DNA from: RYN-431 sp036388295
GTDB taxonomy: Bacteria > Planctomycetota > Phycisphaerae > Tepidisphaerales > Tepidisphaeraceae
NCBI GenBank assembly: GCA_036388295.1
Contig: DASVSC010000047.1
Coordinates: 1 to 7,507, forward strand
Direction: 5' to 3'
Length of the DNA stretch: 7,507 nt
The notes beneath the pieces were generated by a model. The model saw only the letters and a program-made list of their open reading frames with translations. It made no database searches and was not told where the DNA came from. The translations under genes and the position numbers were made by a program. This document shows positions 1 to 6,446 of this stretch, in pieces. How positions within the stretch are numbered: the stretch's first letter is position 1; each line of letters begins with the position of its first letter.

Positions 1-2
1 CG

Positions 3-83
3 CGGTACGAAAAGCGGGCCGACCACTACGCCACGATGCTCACGCTCGGCATGGCCGTCCTCTACCTGAGGGCACTGGCGTGA
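3..83 (+). CDS. IS5-type transposase, C-terminal end (partial)
   Basis: An open frame enters from the left edge and stops at TGA 81-83, giving 26 residues that start RYEKRADHYATMLTLG. A tail of the form RYEK-(R/L)-A-x-x-(Y/F)-x-x-M-(L/V)-x-L followed by a hydrophobic stretch and a final Leu/Arg is typical of the C-terminus of IS5-family DDE transposases. The other two forward frames give no protein-like sequence here. The catalytic DDE residues lie outside the window, so activity cannot be judged. A possible right terminal repeat follows at 87-99. The family call rests on a short tail and pattern memory. Confidence 0.62.
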   Translation, partial: RYEKRADHYATMLTLGMAVLYLRALA

Positions 84-102
84 CCCGTCAGACACAACCT
101 AA

Positions 103-129
103 CCCTCTCCCGGCCATACCGGGAGAGGG
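103..129. repeat. Small hairpin repeat upstream of araB
   Basis: CCCTCTCCCGG (103-113) and CCGGGAGAGGG (119-129) are perfect reverse complements separated by five bases, ccata. It lies between the transposase stop and the araB start. There is no T-tract, so it is not a classical intrinsic terminator. Similar CCCTCTCCC/GGGAGAGGG hairpins are scattered between genes in many GC-rich genomes. It argues against the upstream GTG at 80 as the araB start, because translation from there would run through it. Confidence 0.6.
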
Positions 130-152
130 GACCAGAGGCCGCCTACAACGGC

Positions 153-158
153 AGGAAA
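153..158 (+). promoter_or_regulatory. Ribosome binding site of araB
   Basis: AGGAAA is separated by 5 nt from ATG 164. It decides the start in favour of ATG 164 over GTG 80. Confidence 0.5.
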
Positions 159-163
159 CGCCA

Positions 164-1822
164 ATGCCCACACGCTACGCCATCGGCTTGGACTTCGGCA
201 CCGAATCCGTCCGGGCCCTTGTCGTCAACACCACCAATGGCCACATCGCCGGGCAGGCCGTTCGCAATTATCCGCATGGCGTCATCGACCGCGCACTGCC
301 GCCCGATGCCAACGATTTAAGCATCCCACTCCCGCCCGATTACGCCCTCCAGCACCCGCAGGACTGGCTGACGGCATCCGGCGGGGCGTGCCGGGAAGCG
401 ATGGCGGCCGCCAAGGCGCGGCCGGATCAGGTCATTGGCGTCGGCGTCGATTTCACCAGTTGCACGATGCTGCCCGCCTTCGCCGACGGAACGCCCGTCT
501 GTTTGTTCGAGCGCTTCGGCCGGGTGCCGCTGGCGTGGCCGAAGCTGTGGAAGCACCACGCCGCCAAGGGCGCGACCGACCGCATCAACCGCGTCGCCCG
601 TGAGCGAAACGAACCCTGGCTGGCCCGCTACGGCGGCACGATCGGTATCGAATGGTTCTTCCCCAAAGTCCTCGAAACCCTCGAAGAAGAGCCCGGCGTC
701 TACGACGTCGCCGACGTCTGGATCGAAGGCGGCGACTGGCTGGTCTGGCAGCTCGTCAGCGGCCCGTTCCCGAATTGCTCGCCCGCCCACATCGCCCGCA
801 GCACCTGCCAGGCCGGCTATAAAGCGATGTGGAACGCCCACGACGGCTACCCGTCGACGGACTACTTCGCGGCCGTCCATCCGAAGCTGGCGGACGTGAT
901 GGCGAAAATGCCCGGCACGCTGAAAAGCCCCGGCACGCCCGCCGGCACGCTCACCCAAGCCGCCGCCGAACTGCTGGGCCTGAAGGCCGGCACGCCGGTC
1001 AGCACCGCCACCATCGACGCGCACGCCGGCGTCCCCGGCGCGGGCGTCGCCGGGGCCGGCACGGTCGTACTCGTCATGGGCACCAGCAGTTGCCACATGC
1101 TTAACGCGACGACTGAGTCGCTCGCCCCCGGCATCGCCGGCGTGGTCGATGGCGGCATCCTGCCTGGCTACTTCGGCTACGAAACCGGCCAAAGCAGCGT
1201 CGGCGACGCCTTCGGCTGGCTGACCCAAACGTTCGGCCTCAGTCACGCGCAGATGAACGAACGGGCCGCTGAACTACCGCCCGGCAGCGGCGGGGTGCTG
1301 GCGCTCGACTGGCTGAACGGCTGCCGCACGCCGCTGATGGACGGCCGCCTCAGCGGCTGCTTCGTCGGCCTGACGCTCGGCACGCGGCCGGAGCAGATGT
1401 ACCGGGCCTTGATGGAAGCGACCGCGTTCGGCGTCCGCTGGATCGTCGACACGCTAAAGGCCGGCGGCGTGGGCGTCGACGCGTACGTCGCCAGCGGCGG
1501 CCTGCCCGCCAAGAGCCCGCTGCTCATGCGGATTTACGCCGACGTGCTCAACGCCCCGATCCGCGTCGCCGCCAGCGACCAAAGCTGCGGCCTCGGCGCG
1601 GCCATCCTCGGCGCCAGCGCCGCCCAGACGAACCCGGCGGCCGTCGTTGCCCTCACTTACGCCATGGCCCCGCAAACGTCAGCCGTCACCTACACGCCCG
1701 ACCCGCAGCGCCAAGCCGCGTATGAACCGCTCTACGCGGCCTACCGAACCTTGGCAAAACCGGACGGTGAACTGGCCACGGTCATGCGTCAGCTGAGTGA
1801 GCTGCGAGGCAAAGATAATTAG
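164..1822 (+). CDS. araB: L-ribulokinase (FGGY family)
   Basis: The 552-residue cytoplasmic sugar kinase should phosphorylate L-ribulose to L-ribulose 5-phosphate with ATP in L-arabinose catabolism. Seen: the N-terminal phosphate-binding motif DFGTESVRALVV (from D10), the segment TIDAHAGVPGAG with the likely catalytic base D285, a nucleotide-site motif GTSSCHML (306-313), and ASGGLPAKSPLL (443-454) in the C-terminal lobe. DFGTES at the N-terminus and the HAG block favour AraB over xylulokinase or glycerol kinase, and the length is near the roughly 560 of E. coli AraB. ATG 164 is preferred because AGGAAA (153-158) lies 5 nt upstream and homology starts at once; GTG 80 would add 28 unrelated residues. 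The TAG stop lies inside an inverted repeat. No araA or araD is visible, and an IS end lies just upstream. Confidence 0.93.
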   Translation: MPTRYAIGLDFGTESVRALVVNTTNGHIAGQAVRNYPHGVIDRALPPDANDLSIPLPPDYALQHPQDWLTASGGACREAMAAAKARPDQVIGVGVDFTSCTMLPAFADGTPVCLFERFGRVPLAWPKLWKHHAAKGATDRINRVARERNEPWLARYGGTIGIEWFFPKVLETLEEEPGVYDVADVWIEGGDWLVWQLVSGPFPNCSPAHIARSTCQAGYKAMWNAHDGYPSTDYFAAVHPKLADVMAKMPGTLKSPGTPAGTLTQAAAELLGLKAGTPVSTATIDAHAGVPGAGVAGAGTVVLVMGTSSCHMLNATTESLAPGIAGVVDGGILPGYFGYETGQSSVGDAFGWLTQTFGLSHAQMNERAAELPPGSGGVLALDWLNGCRTPLMDGRLSGCFVGLTLGTRPEQMYRALMEATAFGVRWIVDTLKAGGVGVDAYVASGGLPAKSPLLMRIYADVLNAPIRVAASDQSCGLGAAILGASAAQTNPAAVVALTYAMAPQTSAVTYTPDPQRQAAYEPLYAAYRTLAKPDGELATVMRQLSELRGKDN

Positions 1823-1921
1823 CCGCAGATTTACACAGATGAACGCAGATAAAAAAGAGTCAGAAGGAGGCTGAACTACTCTTCTTCTTATCTGTGTTCA
1901 TCTGTGTAAATCTGCGGCTAA
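1819..1921. repeat. Long inverted repeat, copy 1 (CAGAT type)
   Basis: Arms of 34 bases, 1819-1852 and 1888-1921, are reverse complements except for one position that would be a G.U pair in RNA. The next bases inward, AAGAGT (1855-1860) and ACTCTT (1878-1883), also pair. The left arm is built from three 10-nt units each ending in CAGAT (1821-1830, 1831-1840, 1841-1850). The araB stop codon TAG (1820-1822) is part of the left arm. A related copy is at 6276-6400. Sequences of the form GCAGAT..ACACAGAT..ACGCAGAT recur between genes in several bacterial phyla. Whether it acts as a transcript end, a mobile element or neither is unknown. Confidence 0.85.
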
Positions 1922-1964
1922 ATTCTTCTGCCAACGACACATTCGCTCACTGTCGCCTCAACGC

Positions 1965-2012
1965 CAAAACGCCGATCGAGAACAACGTGCGTTGTTCTCG
2001 ATCGGCGTTTTG
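1965..2012. terminator. Perfect 23-bp palindrome, likely bidirectional terminator
   Basis: The arms 1965-1987 and 1990-2012 are exact reverse complements around a 2-nt centre (TG). The outer ends are CAAAACGCCGATC and GATCGGCGTTTTG, so each transcript direction would give a GC-rich stem ending in UUUU. This is the usual look of a bidirectional intrinsic terminator. It would end araB transcription about 190 nt after the stop codon and shield polA. The T-tract is short, and the outer bases AACGCC (1960-1965) and GGCGTT (2021-2026) could also pair. Confidence 0.6.
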
Positions 2013-2118
2013 AATGGCTTGGCGTTCGGCCCACCGGAGCGGGAGCGAACGTTTGTTTACGAGATCAAACGGGGCGAGGCCTGCAACCTTCGCGGCTTCG
2101 AAAAGCCCCCGGGCTACA

Positions 2119-2151
2119 GTGTCGTCCGGCCGACCGCCGGTCGGACGACAC
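2119..2151. repeat. 14-bp hairpin in the polA upstream region
   Basis: Left arm 2119-2132 starts GTGTCGTCCG and right arm 2138-2151 ends CGGACGACAC. All 14 positions pair, one as G.U if RNA, around a 5-nt loop. No T-tract follows, so an intrinsic terminator is unlikely. It could be a protein-binding palindrome or part of an RNA. Confidence 0.6.
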
Positions 2152-2203
2152 CGCCCGTGGGAACCAACCGCGCTCCATGATAATCGAGTGACCACAGGCC
2201 ACT

Positions 2204-2228
2204 CGTCGCCACCACCGTGGCGGCGACG
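2204..2228. repeat. Hairpin with one mismatch
   Basis: CGTCGCC (2204-2210) pairs with GGCGACG (2222-2228); after one A/C mismatch, three more pairs close a 3-nt loop. It is short and GC-rich, so chance occurrence is possible. Confidence 0.4.
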
Positions 2229-2490
2229 AATCTCCTCTTTCAAACCGAATGCCAGACCGCGAATCGACGCCGGAATTCTTGGAAAACCGCTTTTGACACG
2301 CTGAACGCGGTTCCCGGCATGGCCGCTCAGGATCACGGCCGTTCGAGAGTGACGCCGGCCGCGGCATTTCTCGGTCCGCCGCCCAGAAACTGGGCATCGC
2401 CAAAGCCGCCAGAAGTTGCCCGGCCGATTTTCCGGCGTTCGAACAACGCGAGCAGACTCCGGCGTTGTGTTTTGCCCTAGCCGCTTCGCA

Positions 2491-2496
2491 TAGACT
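2491..2496 (+). promoter_or_regulatory. Candidate -10 box of polA
   Basis: TAGACT fits the TAnnnT form and lies 9 nt before the polA ATG, so transcription would begin at or within a few bases of the start codon. The -35 side is weak: TTGTGT (2465-2470) would leave a 20-nt spacer. No Shine-Dalgarno sequence precedes the ATG, in line with a leaderless transcript. Confidence 0.35.
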
Positions 2497-2505
2497 GCTG
2501 TACCG

Positions 2506-5301
2506 ATGCGCAAAAGCTTTTACATCGTGGACGGGCACGCCCAGATCTATCGCGCCTTTTTCGCCCCGTTCCGTGACCTGACCGCGCCCACCGGCGAGCC
2601 GACCAAGGCCACCTTCGTCTTCACGCAAATGCTGCTGAACCTGATCGAACAGCGCAAGCCCGATTACCTGGCCATGGTGATCGACAGCGGCGACGGAACC
2701 GTGTTCCGCAAAACGATCTACCCGGAATACAAAGCCAACCGTCCCAAGGCCCAGCCGGAGTTCAAGCCGCAGGAGCAGCGCATCCTGCGCCTCGTCGGCG
2801 ACGCCGGCATTCCGATCTTCGCCAAGCCCGGCTTCGAGGCCGACGACCTGATCGCCACCATGGCCAAGACCCTGTGCGACAAGGGCTTCGACATTTACCT
2901 CGTCAGCAAGGACAAAGACCTCCGCCAGGTGCTCAGCGACTGCACGTTCATGTACGACGTGCAGAGCAACAAAACGGTCGACCCGAAAACGCTGGAGGCC
3001 GAGAAAGGGTACGGCCCCGAGCAGGCGGTCGAAATCCAATCCTTGATGGGCGACGCCATCGACAACGTCCCCGGCATTCCCGGCGTCGGCGAGAAGACAG
3101 CGATCGACCTGATCAAGCAGTTCGGAACGGCCGACGAAGTGGTGCGACGGGCCAGCGAAATCAAAAAGCCGAAGCTCCGCGAAAACGTCGAAAAGTTCGG
3201 CCCCGCGAACGTGCCGGTCGCCCGGTCGCTGGTAACGCTGAAGACCGACGTCGAGTTCGACTTCACCGTCGAACAGTGCGCGTTCAAGGGATTGAACACC
3301 GACGCCCTGCGCGCGCATCTGTCTGAATTAGGCTTCAAAGGCCTGCTCGCGCGACTTGGCCCAACGGCGAGCAGTGCCGCTCCGCCGCCGGTCGCCGCGA
3401 AGGCCGCCTACGACCCGTTCGGCGCGAACCTGTTCGGGGAGGTTTCCACGGTCACCGACGAAGCCCCCACGCACGAAACGTCCGCGGGCCTGAACTACGA
3501 ACTGGTCGACACGAACGAAAAGTTCGAGGCGTTCCTGTCCGAACTCAAGCGCCAAAAGGCCTTCGCCGTCGACACAGAAACCGATGACCTCGGCGCGATG
3601 AAGAGCGACCTCGTCGGCCTGAGCTTTTCGTGGAAAGAGGGCACCGGCCACTACGTTCCCGTCAAAGGCCCGGCCGGCTGCAGCGTGCTGCACTGCGGCC
3701 ACGTGATCAGCGCGTTGAAAAACGTGCTGGAAGACGAATCGATCGGCAAGATCGGCCACAACATCAAGTACGACCAGCTCGTTTTGCGCAACAACGGCAT
3801 CACACTGCGCGGGCTGAAGATGGACACGATGGTCGCCGCGTTCCTCATCGATTCCAGCCGCATCCAGTACGGCATCGACCGCTTGGCCGTCGACCTGCTG
3901 CACTTCCAGAAAATCCCCACGACCGACCTGATCGGGAAGGGCAAAGCGCAGATCACGATGGACCAGGTGGAGCTGAAAAAGATCGCCCACTACGCCTGCG
4001 AAGACGCCGACGTGACGTGGCGGCTGTACGAATTGCTTGCCCCGAAGCTGGCCGAAACGCCGATCCTGCAACTGCTGAGCGACACGGTCGAAACCCCACT
4101 GGTCGACGTGCTGGCGGAAATGGAATTCAACGGCATCGGCGTCGACCCCGCCGTGCTGAAAGAGCAGTCGGCCGTGCTCGCCACGCGCATCGACGCGATG
4201 CGCGAAACGATCCACCAGGAGGCGGGCGGCGAGTTCAATATCGACTCGCCGAAGCAACTGGAAAAAATCCTGTTCACCGATCTCCAACTGCCCAAAGGCA
4301 AAAAAACCAAGACCGGCTACAGCACCGACGTGCAGGTGCTGGAAAAACTGGCGCTGCAGGCCCCGATCGCGCGGCACATTCTCGACTACCGCAGCATGGT
4401 GAAGCTCAAGAACACGTACCTCGACAACCTGACCGCGTACGTGAACGAAAAGACCGGCCGCATCCACACCAGCTTCAACCAGACCGGCGCGGCGACCGGC
4501 CGGTTGAGCAGCAGCGACCCGAACCTGCAGAACATTCCCATCCGCACCGACGAAGGCCGGCGCATTCGCTTGGCCTTCGTGCCGGGCGACCCGAAAAAGG
4601 ACGTGCTGCTGACGGCCGACTACAGCCAGATCGAGCTGCGCCTGCTCGCCCACTTCACGCAGGAGCCCGGCCTTCTGTCAGCATTCAAGAACGACGAAGA
4701 CATTCACAAGGCCGTCGCCGCCGAGGTGTTCGGCGTGTCGCTGGATCAGGTCTCACGTGAGCAGCGCAACAGCGCCAAAACGATCAACTTCGGCATCATC
4801 TACGGCGTGACCGCCTTCGGCCTGAGCGCCCGCATCGAAGGCCTGAGCGTGTCTGCCGCCAAGGACGTGATCGACCGTTACCACGTCCGCTTTCCCGGCA
4901 TCCAGAAGTTCTTCACGCAGTGCGTCGAAGAGGCGCGGGAGAAGGGCTACGTCGAAACCGTCCTCGGCCGCCGCCGGCCGATCCCGGACATCACCAGCGG
5001 CGTGATCAACATCCGCAACTACGCCGAACGCGCCGCCATCAACAGCGTCGTCCAGGGCTCGGCCGCCGACCTGATCAAGGTGGCCATGGTCAATATCTAC
5101 CGCAAGCTGAAAAGCGAAAATCACCCCAGCAAGCTGCTGCTGCAGGTGCACGACGAACTGGTCTTCGAAACCCCTATCGGCCACGAACAAAGCGAAGCGG
5201 CGTTTGTGAAGGCAGAGATGAACGCGGCCCTGGCGGACAAGCTGACGGTGCCGCTGAAGGTGGAAGTCGGCTGGGCGAAGAATTGGCAGGAAGTGAAGTA
5301 A
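2506..5301 (+). CDS. polA: DNA polymerase I, three-domain
   Basis: The 931-residue enzyme (E. coli 928) fills gaps and removes RNA primers in replication and excision repair. The 5' nuclease domain spans about 1-285, with YIVDGHAQIYRAF at the start, FEADD (110-114), SKDKD (134-138) and the helix-hairpin-helix region GDAIDNVPGIPGVG (from 182). A Pro/Ala-rich linker (286-328) follows. The 3'-5' exonuclease domain (about 329-515) keeps the proofreading residues D356 and E358, D423, Y496 and D500. The polymerase domain has motif A DYSQIELR (D705), motif B with R754, K758, F762 and Y766, and motif C VHDE (D883, E884). F762 suggests the normal preference against dideoxynucleotides. Many bacterial Pol I enzymes have lost exonuclease residues; this one has not. 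ATG 2506 fits the family start, although no Shine-Dalgarno sequence is seen. It converges on the next gene. Confidence 0.98.
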   Translation: MRKSFYIVDGHAQIYRAFFAPFRDLTAPTGEPTKATFVFTQMLLNLIEQRKPDYLAMVIDSGDGTVFRKTIYPEYKANRPKAQPEFKPQEQRILRLVGDAGIPIFAKPGFEADDLIATMAKTLCDKGFDIYLVSKDKDLRQVLSDCTFMYDVQSNKTVDPKTLEAEKGYGPEQAVEIQSLMGDAIDNVPGIPGVGEKTAIDLIKQFGTADEVVRRASEIKKPKLRENVEKFGPANVPVARSLVTLKTDVEFDFTVEQCAFKGLNTDALRAHLSELGFKGLLARLGPTASSAAPPPVAAKAAYDPFGANLFGEVSTVTDEAPTHETSAGLNYELVDTNEKFEAFLSELKRQKAFAVDTETDDLGAMKSDLVGLSFSWKEGTGHYVPVKGPAGCSVLHCGHVISALKNVLEDESIGKIGHNIKYDQLVLRNNGITLRGLKMDTMVAAFLIDSSRIQYGIDRLAVDLLHFQKIPTTDLIGKGKAQITMDQVELKKIAHYACEDADVTWRLYELLAPKLAETPILQLLSDTVETPLVDVLAEMEFNGIGVDPAVLKEQSAVLATRIDAMRETIHQEAGGEFNIDSPKQLEKILFTDLQLPKGKKTKTGYSTDVQVLEKLALQAPIARHILDYRSMVKLKNTYLDNLTAYVNEKTGRIHTSFNQTGAATGRLSSSDPNLQNIPIRTDEGRRIRLAFVPGDPKKDVLLTADYSQIELRLLAHFTQEPGLLSAFKNDEDIHKAVAAEVFGVSLDQVSREQRNSAKTINFGIIYGVTAFGLSARIEGLSVSAAKDVIDRYHVRFPGIQKFFTQCVEEAREKGYVETVLGRRRPIPDITSGVINIRNYAERAAINSVVQGSAADLIKVAMVNIYRKLKSENHPSKLLLQVHDELVFETPIGHEQSEAAFVKAEMNAALADKLTVPLKVEVGWAKNWQEVK

Positions 5302-5320
5302 TCAGCGAACGGTTTCAGCC

Positions 5321-5336
5321 GCGGGTGTAAACCCGC
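5321..5336. repeat. Small hairpin between convergent genes
   Basis: GCGGGT and ACCCGC pair around GTAA, a GNRA-type tetraloop. It lies 20 bases after the polA stop and 53 bases before the end of the convergent minus-strand gene. No T-tract is present; it may be a small dispersed repeat or a weak transcript end. Confidence 0.4.
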
Positions 5337-5388
5337 CCGAGCCCGTGCGATTCGGCACCAGGATGCGGAACGTTCTGAGCGTCGTGCG

Positions 5389-5793
5389 TTACGGCTTACG
5401 TGGGTCGAAAGCAGTCATCGCCATGGAAGTCGCGATGTTCGGGCTGCGTGGGTTCACGTCCAGCTTCCGTTCAAGCGGCAGCACGACCAAGTCCATATCT
5501 TCCATCGCGATCGCGCCGAGCAAAGCCTGGTCGCCCATCACTAGGGCGCCGCCGTAGCCGATACGGTTCTTGAACCGCACTTCAACGGGGCCGACGTACG
5601 GAACCGATTTCTGTGAGCCGTCGGTGAGCGTAATGACCTTCTGCTGGGCCGCTTCCAACTGTAGTTGGATGCGCACCCACTCCGGGATGCTGCAATGGAA
5701 CGAGCCGGAATCGGCCAGAACTTCTATTTCGATCGGCGTCAGTTCGGGCCGGCGCGGGTTGCTGAAAGTGACAGTGGGTAGGACGAGGCCCAT
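5389..5793 (-). CDS. Retropepsin-like (clan AA) aspartic protease
   Basis: A 134-residue soluble protein with no signal peptide or membrane segment. An opening beta-rich segment leads to EVLADSGS, the likely catalytic motif (D28, S29, G30), where most relatives have DTG. The following segment, about 33-43 (PEWVRIQLQLE), and the later block GDQALLGAIAMEDMDLVV, with an LLG resembling the second hydrophobic motif of the fold, match small single-domain retropepsin-like proteins. A protein this short would have to work as a homodimer. The substrate and role are unknown. It converges on polA and diverges from the VOC gene with 35 bp between starts. Its upstream side has TACACT 6 nt before the ATG but no Shine-Dalgarno sequence. 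The family call is from motif memory. Confidence 0.72.
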   Translation of the reverse strand: MGLVLPTVTFSNPRRPELTPIEIEVLADSGSFHCSIPEWVRIQLQLEAAQQKVITLTDGSQKSVPYVGPVEVRFKNRIGYGGALVMGDQALLGAIAMEDMDLVVLPLERKLDVNPRSPNIATSMAMTAFDPRKP

Positions 5794-5799
5794 GTTGGC

Positions 5800-5805
5800 A
5801 GTGTA
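5800..5805 (-). promoter_or_regulatory. Candidate -10 box of the protease gene
   Basis: Read on the minus strand this is TACACT, a TAnnnT box with 6 nt between it and the ATG ending at 5793. No good -35 is seen. The position again implies a near-leaderless transcript. Confidence 0.3.
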
Positions 5806-5828
5806 CCATTGAAGCGAGAGCAGACCCC

Positions 5829-6266
5829 ATGGAACTCGAAGAACCCACCGAGAAGTTCGTCCTGCCCGATGACAAACGGCCGCCGGCGTACGAGCCGCCG
5901 CCGGTGAAGTTGTTGGCCATCAGCGACGTCCGTTTGACTGCCCCGGCGGGGCTGGAAAAGCAGCTCGACGCGTTTTACGTCGGCATGCTGAAGTTCGAGC
6001 GCGATACCGATGACCAAGACCACATCGCCTACCGCGCCGAGCGATGGCGATTGGTGTTCGACGTCGTCGAGGTCCCGCCGCCGCGCGACGACTATCGGCC
6101 GGTGATGGTGCAGATCCCGCACTTCCCGGATTTCATCCACGCCCTGAACGAACAGCAAACGCCGTTCGAATGGCAAAAGGGCGTCGCCCCCGGCGTCGAA
6201 ACGGCCTTCCTGCAAGACCCGGCCGGCTTCTGGGTCAGCGTCGCGCCTGTCCGGCACATCGCGTAA
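5829..6266 (+). CDS. VOC-fold protein (glyoxalase/bleomycin-resistance type)
   Basis: A 145-residue soluble protein. After a charged, Pro-rich N-terminal tail (about 1-26), the segment LLAISDVRLTAP begins a VOC-type module, followed by LDAFYVGMLKFERD, the usual helix and strand with F-Y and M-L-x-F. The closing block FLQDPAGFWVSVAP matches the DPxGxxxxl end of the fold. The usual metal ligands, a His in the first strand and a Glu in the last (GNxxEL), are absent: the equivalent positions read VRL and FWVSV. A metal-dependent lyase or dioxygenase activity is therefore doubtful, and a binding or structural role is possible. GAGAG (5816-5820) lies 8 nt before ATG 5829. It diverges from the protease gene. 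The true substrate cannot be told. Confidence 0.7.
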   Translation: MELEEPTEKFVLPDDKRPPAYEPPPVKLLAISDVRLTAPAGLEKQLDAFYVGMLKFERDTDDQDHIAYRAERWRLVFDVVEVPPPRDDYRPVMVQIPHFPDFIHALNEQQTPFEWQKGVAPGVETAFLQDPAGFWVSVAPVRHIA

Positions 6267-6275
6267 GAGGATGAA

Positions 6276-6400
6276 TAGCCGCAGACGCACGCAGATCAAC
6301 GCGGATGAAGGCGTAGGTTTTTGGTGGGCGCTAGAATCAGATCACACAACCGTTCTTTCCGCTTCTCTTATCCGCGTTCATCTGCGTGCATCTGCGGCTA
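6276..6400. repeat. Long inverted repeat, copy 2 (CAGAT type)
   Basis: Arms of 33 bases, 6276-6308 and 6368-6400, agree at 30 of 33 positions as reverse complements; one of the three differences would be G.U in RNA. The loop is 59 bases. Outer ends start TAGCCGCAGA and end TCTGCGGCTA, as in copy 1 at 1819-1921. It begins 10 bases after the VOC stop codon and ends 46 bases before coaE. Four positions differ from copy 1 in both arms at once. Confidence 0.85.
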
Positions 6401-6408
6401 CTCAACCC

Positions 6409-6438
6409 TTGCGACCTCGCACTGGCTAGACGTACAGT
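6409..6438 (+). promoter_or_regulatory. Candidate promoter of coaE
   Basis: TTGCGA (6409-6414) and TACAGT (6433-6438) are 18 nt apart. With 8 nt between the -10 box and the TTG start at 6447, the transcript would start at or close to the codon. No Shine-Dalgarno sequence is visible. TAGACG at 6427-6432 is an alternative -10 box. Confidence 0.4.
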
Positions 6439-6446
6439 GACCGCCC

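Larger units (their letters stand above)
1922..2490. other. Gene-free interval with hairpins, araB to polA
   Basis: About 570 bases without a convincing gene. Open frames exist on both strands but have irregular third-position base use, Arg/Pro-rich products with no recognisable domain, and run through the palindromes. It holds a perfect 23-bp palindrome (1965-2012), a 14-bp hairpin (2119-2151), a 6-bp pair CGAGTG/CACTCG (2185-2190 with 2200-2205) and a hairpin at 2204-2228. The sequence from 2230 to 2460 shows no repeat or motif I recognise. A non-coding RNA or a decayed gene is possible but unproven. Confidence 0.5.

Noticed and set aside
80..163. GTG start at 80 for araB, adding 28 residues
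   Set aside because: The added residues show no family similarity, run through the 103-129 hairpin and overlap the transposase stop. ATG 164 has its own ribosome binding site and begins at the conserved kinase start.
317..1246. 309-codon antisense open frame within araB
   Set aside because: It is opposite conserved kinase motifs, is rich in Ala, Gly and Arg, and has no domain.
1992..2304. Two short + strand frames (62 and 96 codons) in the same gap
   Set aside because: They overlap each other in different frames, begin inside or just after the palindrome, and have irregular third-position base use with no recognisable motif.
1947..2513. 188-codon minus-strand open frame across the araB-polA gap
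   Set aside because: It reads through the perfect palindrome and other hairpins, covers the polA promoter and start codon, and gives an Arg-rich product with no domain. In GC-rich DNA such frames are common by chance.
3328..4653. 441-codon antisense open frame within polA
   Set aside because: It lies opposite the conserved exonuclease and polymerase codons. Its open length comes from the GC-rich codon pattern of polA.
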